Assembly: GCA_937871635.1 (NCBI GenBank)
Contig: CALMNS010000640.1
Coordinates: forward strand, 1 to 12,501
Source of the DNA: an uncultured Solirubrobacter sp.
Lineage (GTDB): Bacteria; Actinomycetota; Thermoleophilia; Solirubrobacterales; Solirubrobacteraceae
Length of the DNA: 12,501 nt
Direction of reading: 5' to 3'
Part shown: positions 1-5,773 of the stretch, piece after piece
Numbering within the stretch: position 1 is the first letter of the stretch
Layout of the letters: every line of letters starts with the position of its first letter
Made by a program: the position numbers and the translations under genes
The notes under the pieces: model-generated
Seen by the model: only the letters and a program-made list of their open reading frames with translations
The model's database searches: none
What the model was told of the DNA's origin: nothing

Positions 1-1
1 C

Positions 2-457
2 CTCCGCCCCGGCCGGCTCGAGGACTCGGCGCTCGAGGAGGGCGGCTACGACGTCGTCTGCGCCTGGCACGTGCTCGAGCACCTCCTCGAGCCGCGCGCG
101 GCCGCCCGGCGCCTGCACGCCCTGCTGGCCCCCGGCGGCGTCGCCCTGCTCGAGCTCCCGAACGTCGCCTCGGTCGCCGCGCTGCGCGAGGGCGAAGCGT
201 GGTTCCACCTCGATGCCCGCCACCACGTCGCGCTCTACACGCCCGGGGCGCTCGAGCGCCTCTTGGGCGACGCGGGGTTCGAGCGGGTGGAGGTCGGGAC
301 GGTGAGCGCCCTGGGGTACCTGCGTCCCGGCCGCGCCCTGCACCCGCGCGGCCTGGCGGCGTTCGCGAAGGAGTGGGCCCGCTCCCGCCGGCCGCCGTGG
401 CGCCCCGATCCCGTCCGCCACGAGTTCCTGCGCGCGGTCGCCCGGCGCCCCCACTAG
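2..457 (+). CDS. SAM-dependent methyltransferase, class I (3' part only)
   Basis: This is the C-terminal part of a class I SAM methyltransferase of the Methyltransf_23 kind. The open frame enters from the left edge (first full codon at base 2), so the GTG at 71 is internal and the true start and the glycine-rich SAM-binding motif I lie outside the window. Visible are the post-motif segment YDVVCAWHVLEH, where the acidic and histidine residues are typical of the family, then the LLAPGGVALLELPN strand-loop, and the HLDARHHVALYTPGALERLL segment, which resembles the 'H-x-x-F-T-x-x-x-L' region of glycan and quinone methyltransferases. It ends in a TAG stop. The substrate cannot be read from the sequence. 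Its place beside glycan genes suggests methylation of a sugar, which is inference. Confidence 0.85.
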   Translation, partial: LRPGRLEDSALEEGGYDVVCAWHVLEHLLEPRAAARRLHALLAPGGVALLELPNVASVAALREGEAWFHLDARHHVALYTPGALERLLGDAGFERVEVGTVSALGYLRPGRALHPRGLAAFAKEWARSRRPPWRPDPVRHEFLRAVARRPH

Positions 458-529
458 ATGGTTTCCCGCACCCTGGGGCGGCGCCGCGTCCGAGGCGGGC
501 GGCAGGCTGCAAGCTCGCCACCGCCGTGT

Positions 530-608
530 AACGGGTGCCGCTACCCGGGTTCCCTTCCCGGGGGAACGCCCCTCGCCGGGGATTACCGCTACCTCCGGGC
601 CCGCCCGG
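530..608 (+). promoter_or_regulatory. Structured leader/terminator region with four consecutive hairpins
   Basis: No gene is supported between 458 and about 628. By eye the region folds into four hairpins in a row: CGGGT/ACCCG (532-536 with 543-547), GTTCCC/GGGAAC (549-554 with 562-567), CCCC/GGGG (569-572 with 578-581) and CCGGG/CCCGG (595-599 with 604-608). The octamer CCGCTACC occurs twice, at 538-545 and 586-593. The region could be the terminator of the preceding methyltransferase gene, a 5' leader of the following glycosyltransferase gene, or both. There is no T tract after the last stem, and I do not recognise a known riboswitch class. Confidence 0.4.
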
Positions 609-709
609 CGTTCCTACTCCTCGAGACCATGTCCACGCGCTCCGCACGCCTCCCGCACGCCGTTCCCGGCTCGCTGCCCTCGATGGAGGAGCGACCCGCG
701 CCTCCGCGG

Positions 710-1471
710 ATGGCCGACCAGCCCGTGCTCGGCGTCCCACTGGCGGTCACGGACTACGACCAGACGCTCGACTGGATCGACGCCACGGTGGCCTCCCGCG
801 GGCGCGGCTACGTCTGCGTCGCGGCGGTGCACACGGTGATGGCCTGCCAGGAGGACCCCGTCCTGTTCGAGGCCGTCCTCGGCTCCGACCTCACGGTGCC
901 CGACGGCCAGCCGCTCGTCTGGGCCATGAACGCCCTGGGCCACGACCTCCCGAGCCGGGTCTACGGGCCCGAGCTGATGGACCGCGCCTGCGAGCGGGCT
1001 GCGGCCACCGGCCTGCGCTTCTACCTCTACGGCGGCCGGACCGATGGCGCGCTCGTCCAGCTCGCGCTCAACCTCCGCCGCCGGCACCCGGGTCTGAAGA
1101 TCGTCGGCGGCCACTGCCCGCCCTTCCGCGAGCTCTCCGCCGAGGAGGAGGACGACGTGGTCCGGGAGATCGACCGCTCGGGCGCCGACGTCGTCTGGGT
1201 CGGGATCGGCGTGCCCAAGCAGGAGAAGTGGATGGCGCGGATGCGCGACCGGCTCGAGGCGCCCGTCCTCGTCGGCGTGGGCGCCGCCTTCGACTTCCAC
1301 GCCGGCCTGCAGCCGCAGGCCCCCGAGTGGATGCAGCGCATCGGGCTCGAGTGGGCGTACCGGCTCGCGCACGAGCCGCGCCGGCTCTTCAAGCGCTACG
1401 CCCGGTACAACCCGCTGTTCGTCACGGGATTCGCGCGCCAGTACCTGCGCCACCGGCGCGCGCGGCCGTAG
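710..1471 (+). CDS. WecG/TagA/CpsF family glycosyltransferase
   Basis: Glycosyltransferase of the GT26 family (WecG/TagA/CpsF). The family adds ManNAc, ManNAcA or a related sugar to an undecaprenyl-linked acceptor at the inner face of the membrane, usually as the second step of lipid-linked glycan assembly. The domain runs nearly end to end: LGVPLAVTDYDQTLDWI at the N-terminus, AAVHTVMACQ, the VPDGQPLVW segment carrying the conserved Asp, YLYGG, then VWVGIGVPKQEKWM and GVGAAFDFHAG. The C-terminal tail is rich in Arg and Lys (HEPRRLFKRYARYNP), as in TagA, where it helps membrane association. The start is uncertain. ATG 710 gives 253 residues, close to the family norm. ATG 629 or 683 would add 27 or 9 residues, but four of the 27 codons in 629-709 end in A or T, unlike the rest of the gene. 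No good ribosome site is seen. The next gene starts 15 nt downstream. Confidence 0.9.
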   Translation: MADQPVLGVPLAVTDYDQTLDWIDATVASRGRGYVCVAAVHTVMACQEDPVLFEAVLGSDLTVPDGQPLVWAMNALGHDLPSRVYGPELMDRACERAAATGLRFYLYGGRTDGALVQLALNLRRRHPGLKIVGGHCPPFRELSAEEEDDVVREIDRSGADVVWVGIGVPKQEKWMARMRDRLEAPVLVGVGAAFDFHAGLQPQAPEWMQRIGLEWAYRLAHEPRRLFKRYARYNPLFVTGFARQYLRHRRARP

Positions 1472-1485
1472 CTAGCCTCCATCCC

Positions 1486-2751
1486 TTGCCGTACGACGTC
1501 TCCGTCATCGGGCTCGGCCGCGTCGGCCTCCCGCTCGCCCTGTGCTTCGCCGACGCCGGCCTGCGGGTCCTCGGCGTCGACAAGGATCCCGTGCGGCTCG
1601 GCGCCCTGCGGGAGGGGCGCATGCCCTTCAAGGAGCCGGGGACGGAGGAGCTGCTGGCCCGCGTGCAGGCCTCGGGTCGTCTCGCGCTCTCCGAGCGGGC
1701 GGCGGACTCCGCGCAGGCCGACTCGATCGTCCTCACCGTGGGGACGCCGACGTTCTCCCACATCGAGATCGACATGGGCGACATCCGGACCGTCCTCGAC
1801 GACCTGCTCCCGCACCTGCGCGACGGCCACCTCGTCGTCCTGCGCTCGACGGTGGCGCCCGGCACCACCGAGTGGGTGGCGGGCTACCTGGAGAAGCACC
1901 GCGACTTCACGGTCGGCGAGGACCTCTTCGTCGCCCACTGCCCCGAGCGGATCGCGGCGGACCGCTTCCTCGACGAGATCGGCACCCTGCCGTGCATCAT
2001 CGGCGGCGTCGGCGACGGGTCGGCGGAGCGGTGCGAGGCGCTCTTCGCCGCCTTCGGCGCCCCCGTCCGCCACACCACCGCCGTCCAGGCCGAGCTGGCG
2101 AAGATCTGGACGAACATCCTGCGCTACACGACGTTCGCCCTCCCCAACCTCCTGATGATGGACTGCGACCGCTACGAGGCCAACGTCTTCGAGGTCATCG
2201 AGCTGATCAACCGCGACTACCCGCGCGGCGGCATGGCGCTGCCCGGCATGACGGCGGGGACCTGCCTGCGCAAGGACTTCGCCTTCTCCGAGGAGCGCTC
2301 GCGCGCGCCGGGCATGCTGCTGGCGGTCTCCCGGGTCAACGAGAGCGTGCCGCTGTTCATGGTCGACGGGCTCAAGCGGCGCCTCGGCGGCGAGCGGTCG
2401 CTGCGCGAACGCAAGGTGGCGGTGCTCGGCCTCTCCTTCAAGCGGGACTCCGACGACGAGCGCGACTCGCTCTCCTTCAAGCTCATCCGGCTGCTCGAGC
2501 GCGAGCTGGCCGACGTCGTCGTCCACGACCCGGTGGTCGCCTCGCCGACCGCCTCGATCGAGGAGGCGGTCGAGGGCGCCGACGCGGTCCTCGTCGCGAC
2601 GAACCACTCCGCGTTCTCCGACGGGGCGACGCTCGCCCTGATCGCCGAGCGGGCGGCTCCCGACTGCCTCGTGGTGGACCCGTGGGACGCCTTCGGCGCC
2701 GGCCAGGTCTTCGGCTACGCCAACGAGCTGGCCCTCCTGCGCCCGGCGTGA
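1486..2751 (+). CDS. UDP-sugar 6-dehydrogenase (UDP-glucose/UDP-ManNAc dehydrogenase family)
   Basis: NAD-dependent nucleotide-sugar dehydrogenase that oxidises C6 of a UDP-hexose twice to give a UDP-uronic acid, in the cytoplasm. The 421-residue protein has the Rossmann motif VIGLGRVGLPLA at the N-terminus, HCPERIA in the middle, then the catalytic set: Lys206 and Asn210 in AELAKIWTN, and Cys260 and Asp264 in AGTCLRKD. These fall at or within two residues of the numbering known for streptococcal UDP-glucose dehydrogenase (K204, N208, C260, D264). The C-terminal UDP-binding domain begins near VAVLGLSFKRDSDD. The start is taken at TTG 1486, two codons before the first beta strand; the open frame upstream only shadows the glycosyltransferase. 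The stop overlaps the next gene's GTG by 4 nt, implying translational coupling. Whether the substrate is UDP-Glc, UDP-ManNAc or UDP-GlcNAc cannot be decided; the neighbouring WecG-family gene would fit ManNAc. Confidence 0.92.
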   Translation: MPYDVSVIGLGRVGLPLALCFADAGLRVLGVDKDPVRLGALREGRMPFKEPGTEELLARVQASGRLALSERAADSAQADSIVLTVGTPTFSHIEIDMGDIRTVLDDLLPHLRDGHLVVLRSTVAPGTTEWVAGYLEKHRDFTVGEDLFVAHCPERIAADRFLDEIGTLPCIIGGVGDGSAERCEALFAAFGAPVRHTTAVQAELAKIWTNILRYTTFALPNLLMMDCDRYEANVFEVIELINRDYPRGGMALPGMTAGTCLRKDFAFSEERSRAPGMLLAVSRVNESVPLFMVDGLKRRLGGERSLRERKVAVLGLSFKRDSDDERDSLSFKLIRLLERELADVVVHDPVVASPTASIEEAVEGADAVLVATNHSAFSDGATLALIAERAAPDCLVVDPWDAFGAGQVFGYANELALLRPA

Positions 2752-3725
2752 CCCGCGTCCTGGTCACCGGCGGCGCCGGCACGATCGGCGCGGCCGTCGT
2801 CCGCCGCCTCCTGCGCGATCCCGACTACGAGGTGCGGGTCTCCGATCAGCGTGACGCCCCGTCGTGGATGCGCGAGGGCTGCGAGGTCCACCGGGGCGAC
2901 CTGCGCGAGCTGCGCGAGGCGCGCAAGGCGGTGGCCGGGTGCCCGATGGTCATCCACCTGGCGGCGATCGTCGGCGGGATCGCCAACTTCCACAAGCTCC
3001 CCCACACGCTCACCGAGGTCAACAACGCGCTCTACAACGCCGTGATCCGCGCCGCGCTCGACGAGGACGTCGAGCGCTTCACCTACGTGAGCTCCTCCAT
3101 GGTCTTCGAGCGGGCGACCCAGTACCCGACGCGCGAGGACCACCTGCCCGACTGCCCGGTGCCCCGGAGCGCCTACGGGTTCTCCAAGCTGACCGGCGAG
3201 GTCTACTGCCGTGCCGCCCACGACGAGCACGGGCTGCCGTACACGATCTGCCGCCCGTTCAACGCCTACGGGCCGGGCGAGATGCCCGAGGACGAGCCCG
3301 GGATCGCCCACGCCGTCCCGGACCTGATCGCCAAGTCGCTGGCCCGCCCCGCCAAGCTCCGGATCTTCGGCGACGGCACCCACACCCGGACGCTGACCCA
3401 CGTCGACGACATCGCCGACGGGATCGTGACGGCGACGGGCGCGGCGGCCGGCCTCAACGAGGACTTCAACATCTCGGCCTCCGACGAGCTGACCGTGGCG
3501 GAGATCGCCCGGATCTGCTGGGAGGCCTGTGGCAACGACCCGGCGGCGCTCGAGTTCGAGTACCTGCCGCCCTTCGCGGTGGACGTCGAGCGGCGCTGGC
3601 CCTCGGTCGAGAAGGCGTCGCGCCTGCTCGGCTGGGAGGCGCGGATCGGCGTGCGCGACGGGATCGCCGCCACGGTGGACTGGCTCAGACGACAGGAAGG
3701 AGTGGCGACCACCCATGGCCGCTAA
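2748..3725 (+). CDS. NAD-dependent epimerase/dehydratase (extended SDR)
   Basis: Extended short-chain dehydrogenase/reductase acting on a nucleotide sugar, 325 residues. The nucleotide-binding motif VTGGAGTIG is at the N-terminus and the HLAAIVGG strand follows. The catalytic residues are the Ser cluster at 115-117 (YVSSSMVF) and Tyr143/Lys147 in YGFSK. CRPFNAYGPGE and THVDDIADGI are typical of the C-terminal substrate domain. GTG 2748 is chosen because it lies just before the first beta strand and overlaps the dehydrogenase stop as GTGA. The 3' end overlaps the GMD start by 11 nt, so the three genes look translationally coupled. The exact reaction is unknown. Being next to GMD it may epimerise or reduce the GMD product or GDP-mannose; the GGIANFHKLP stretch recalls GDP-mannose 3,5-epimerase-like enzymes only loosely. 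Confidence 0.87.
   Translation: MTRVLVTGGAGTIGAAVVRRLLRDPDYEVRVSDQRDAPSWMREGCEVHRGDLRELREARKAVAGCPMVIHLAAIVGGIANFHKLPHTLTEVNNALYNAVIRAALDEDVERFTYVSSSMVFERATQYPTREDHLPDCPVPRSAYGFSKLTGEVYCRAAHDEHGLPYTICRPFNAYGPGEMPEDEPGIAHAVPDLIAKSLARPAKLRIFGDGTHTRTLTHVDDIADGIVTATGAAAGLNEDFNISASDELTVAEIARICWEACGNDPAALEFEYLPPFAVDVERRWPSVEKASRLLGWEARIGVRDGIAATVDWLRRQEGVATTHGR
3697..3702 (+). promoter_or_regulatory. Ribosome binding site of gmd
   Basis: AAGGAG lies inside the end of the SDR gene, 12 nt before ATG 3715. It is one of the few clear Shine-Dalgarno sequences in the window and supports this start, which is also the residue just before the Rossmann strand KRALITGVTGQDG. Confidence 0.55.
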
Positions 3726-5706
3726 GCGCGCGCTCATCACCGGGGTCACCGGCCAGGACGGCTCGTACCTGGCCGAGCTCCTGCTCGAGAAGGGCTACGA
3801 GGTGCACGGGATGGTCCGGCGCGCCTCGACGGAGAAGTTCGAGCGCATCGAGCACATCCGCGACCGGATCACGCTCCACCAGGGGGACCTGCTCGACCAG
3901 CGGTCGCTCGTCGACGCGCTGCGCGCCTCCGCGCCCGACGAGGTCTACAACCTGGCGGCGATGTCCTTCGTGGCGGTGTCGTGGATCCAGCCGACGCTGA
4001 CCGCCGAGTTCACCGGCGTGGGGGTGACCCGGATGCTCGAGGCGATGCGCGAGGCGGCGCCCGGCGCGCGCTTCTACCAGGCGTCGTCGAGCGAGATGTA
4101 CGGCAAGGTGCAGGAGGTCCCGCAGACCGAGCAGACTCCGTTCTACCCCCGCTCGCCCTACGGGGTGGCCAAGGCCTACGGGCACCACATCACGGTGAAC
4201 TACCGCGAGTCCTACGACATGTTCCTCTGCTCCGGCATTCTGTTTAACCACGAGTGTTGCCGGGGCACGACGCCGCTCGTCGTCCGCGAGAACGGCGTCC
4301 TGGCCGTGCGGACTCCGGCCGATCTCGTGGCCTACCGCCGCAAGGGCCCCTCCGTGCAGAGCTTCGAGCCGCAGGGCCTCCTCGAGGTCTGGGACGGCGA
4401 GGCCTTCACCCCCGTCCGGGCCATCACCGCGACGAGGCGCCGTGGCGCGGATCGCGACCACCGCCTCCTCAGCGTCGAGGCGCGCGCCGGCGTGGTCGAG
4501 GTCACCGCGCACCACACGATGCTCGCCGGGGACCGCACCGAGGTGAAGGCCGGGTCCGTCGAGGTGGGGGACCGCCTCGCACTTGGTGGCGAGCCGGACG
4601 AGGCACCCGCCTGGTCCGCGATCACCGAGGAGATGGCGGAGCTCCTCGGGCTGATGTGCGCCGACGGCTACGTCGAGCGCGACGGGCACCACATCAACTT
4701 CACGAACAACGACGACGCGCTCCGCGCTCGCGTAGCCGAGCTCTGGTCCCGCTGCTTCCTGAAGCCGACGCGCAGCTGGACCGGCCGCTCCGGCTTCGTC
4801 GATGGCGGCACGGTCGAGAAACTCGACCTCACCGGGGGCGCGGCGGTCGCCCCCTGGCTCCGGGAGCAGCTCTACACTCCCACCGCGCACAAGCAGGTGC
4901 CGCCGCTGGTCCTGAACGCGGCGGCACCCGCGCAGCAGGCCTTCCTGCGCGGCTACTACGCGGGCGACGGGCTCAAGCGCGGCAAGGGGCAGTCGATCAA
5001 GACGAACTCGCCGGTCCTGGCCCAGGGCCTGTGCTGGCTCTACGCGCTCGACGACCAGCCCGCGTCCGTCTACGTCGAGCATCGCGCCGGGAAGACCTAC
5101 TACCAGCTCAATCTCGCGTCCGCGGTCAAGGTCGGCGCCAAGGGCCAGCATCTCGCGAAGGACCCCGCCGAGGTCCGGCGGGTCGTCGAACTCGAGGCGG
5201 AGCCGGACGAGTTCGTCTTCGACCTCGAGACGGAGTCCGGCGTCTTCAGCGCCGGCGTCGGCCGGCTCGTGGTGCACAACTCGCCTCGTCGGGGGCTCGA
5301 GTTCGTGACCCGGAAGATCACCCACGGCGCGGCGTCGATCGCCGCCGGGCGCGCGAGCGAGCTGCGGCTCGGCAACCTCGAGGCGCGGCGCGACTGGGGC
5401 TACGCGAAGGACTACGTCGAGGCGATGTGGCTCATGCTCCAGCAGGACGAGCCGGAGGACTTCGTCATCGCCACGAACCGGACCAACACGGTGCAGCGCT
5501 GCGTCGAGGTCGCCTTCGAGCGCGTCGGCCTGCCGGACTGGGAGCCCTACGTCGTCATCGACGACGCGTTCAAGCGGCCGGCCGAGGTCGACCTGCTCAT
5601 CGGCTCCTACGACAAGGCCGAGCGGGAGCTCGGCTGGAGGCCGGAGACGAGCTTCGAGGAGCTCATCCGGTTGATGGTGGACGCCGACGTGGAGCGGCTG
5701 GGCTGA
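3715..5706 (+). CDS. gmd: GDP-mannose 4,6-dehydratase with an in-frame intein
   Basis: GDP-D-mannose 4,6-dehydratase, which converts GDP-mannose to GDP-4-keto-6-deoxymannose, the precursor of GDP-fucose, GDP-rhamnose, perosamine and others. The 663-residue precursor is an N-extein (1-180), an intein (181-522) and a C-extein (523-663). Splicing would leave 321 residues, a normal bacterial GMD length. The N-extein has the NADP motif TGVTGQDG, RRAST, and catalytic Ser125, Glu127, Tyr149 and Lys153 (ASSSEMYG, SPYGVAK), whose spacing matches E. coli Thr132, Glu134, Tyr156 and Lys160. The insertion splits the family's conserved NHESPRRG loop after the Glu. The C-extein continues SPRRGLEFVTRKIT, then RDWGYAKDYVEAMW and the ELGWRPETSFEELI end. 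No frameshift or stop is present, so I do not read it as a pseudogene. No GDP-fucose synthase or 6-deoxyhexose reductase is clearly recognisable in the window; the upstream SDR is the only candidate. Confidence 0.95.
   Translation: MAAKRALITGVTGQDGSYLAELLLEKGYEVHGMVRRASTEKFERIEHIRDRITLHQGDLLDQRSLVDALRASAPDEVYNLAAMSFVAVSWIQPTLTAEFTGVGVTRMLEAMREAAPGARFYQASSSEMYGKVQEVPQTEQTPFYPRSPYGVAKAYGHHITVNYRESYDMFLCSGILFNHECCRGTTPLVVRENGVLAVRTPADLVAYRRKGPSVQSFEPQGLLEVWDGEAFTPVRAITATRRRGADRDHRLLSVEARAGVVEVTAHHTMLAGDRTEVKAGSVEVGDRLALGGEPDEAPAWSAITEEMAELLGLMCADGYVERDGHHINFTNNDDALRARVAELWSRCFLKPTRSWTGRSGFVDGGTVEKLDLTGGAAVAPWLREQLYTPTAHKQVPPLVLNAAAPAQQAFLRGYYAGDGLKRGKGQSIKTNSPVLAQGLCWLYALDDQPASVYVEHRAGKTYYQLNLASAVKVGAKGQHLAKDPAEVRRVVELEAEPDEFVFDLETESGVFSAGVGRLVVHNSPRRGLEFVTRKITHGAASIAAGRASELRLGNLEARRDWGYAKDYVEAMWLMLQQDEPEDFVIATNRTNTVQRCVEVAFERVGLPDWEPYVVIDDAFKRPAEVDLLIGSYDKAERELGWRPETSFEELIRLMVDADVERLG
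4255..5280 (+). mobile_element. Intein with LAGLIDADG homing endonuclease domain, in gmd
   Basis: A 342-residue protein intron, read in frame with its host. It starts with Cys1 (followed by another Cys, CCRGTTPL) and ends in His341-Asn342 (VVHN), with Ser as the +1 extein residue; this is the class 1 splicing layout. Block B is VEVTAHHTML, with Thr84 and His87 as the TxxH pair. The block F region reads VFDLETESGVFSAGVGRLVVHN; Gly occupies the place where many inteins have a His. Two dodecapeptide motifs, LLGLMCADG (130-138) and LRGYYAGDG (231-239), about 100 residues apart, define a DOD-type homing endonuclease. Their acidic residues Asp137 and Asp238 are intact, so cleavage activity is plausible. 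About 17 of its codons end in A or T, more than in the host exteins, which suggests separate ancestry. Confidence 0.95.
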
Positions 5707-5773
5707 GCGCAGGTCCTGGTCGCGTCGGACGTCCTCCAGCCGCACGGCGACACTCCGCTACGTTGCTGCGCCG
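5707..5773 (+). promoter_or_regulatory. Intergenic gap with possible leaderless promoter of the amidotransferase gene
   Basis: This 67-nt gap contains TACGTT (5759-5764), a plausible -10 element of the TAnnnT form, 9 nt before ATG 5774. No Shine-Dalgarno sequence is present, so a transcript starting at or near the ATG would be leaderless. No good -35 box is seen. The call rests on geometry only. Confidence 0.3.

Noticed and set aside
535..1485. Upstream extension of the dehydrogenase reading frame
   Set aside because: It overlaps the whole WecG/TagA gene in another frame and gives a Pro/Arg/Ala-rich translation. The Rossmann strand begins just after TTG 1486.
3715..5706. gmd as a pseudogene or as two separate genes broken by an insertion
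   Set aside because: The frame is continuous, the inserted stretch carries intein splicing residues at both exact boundaries, and the joined exteins rebuild the conserved NHESPRRG loop.
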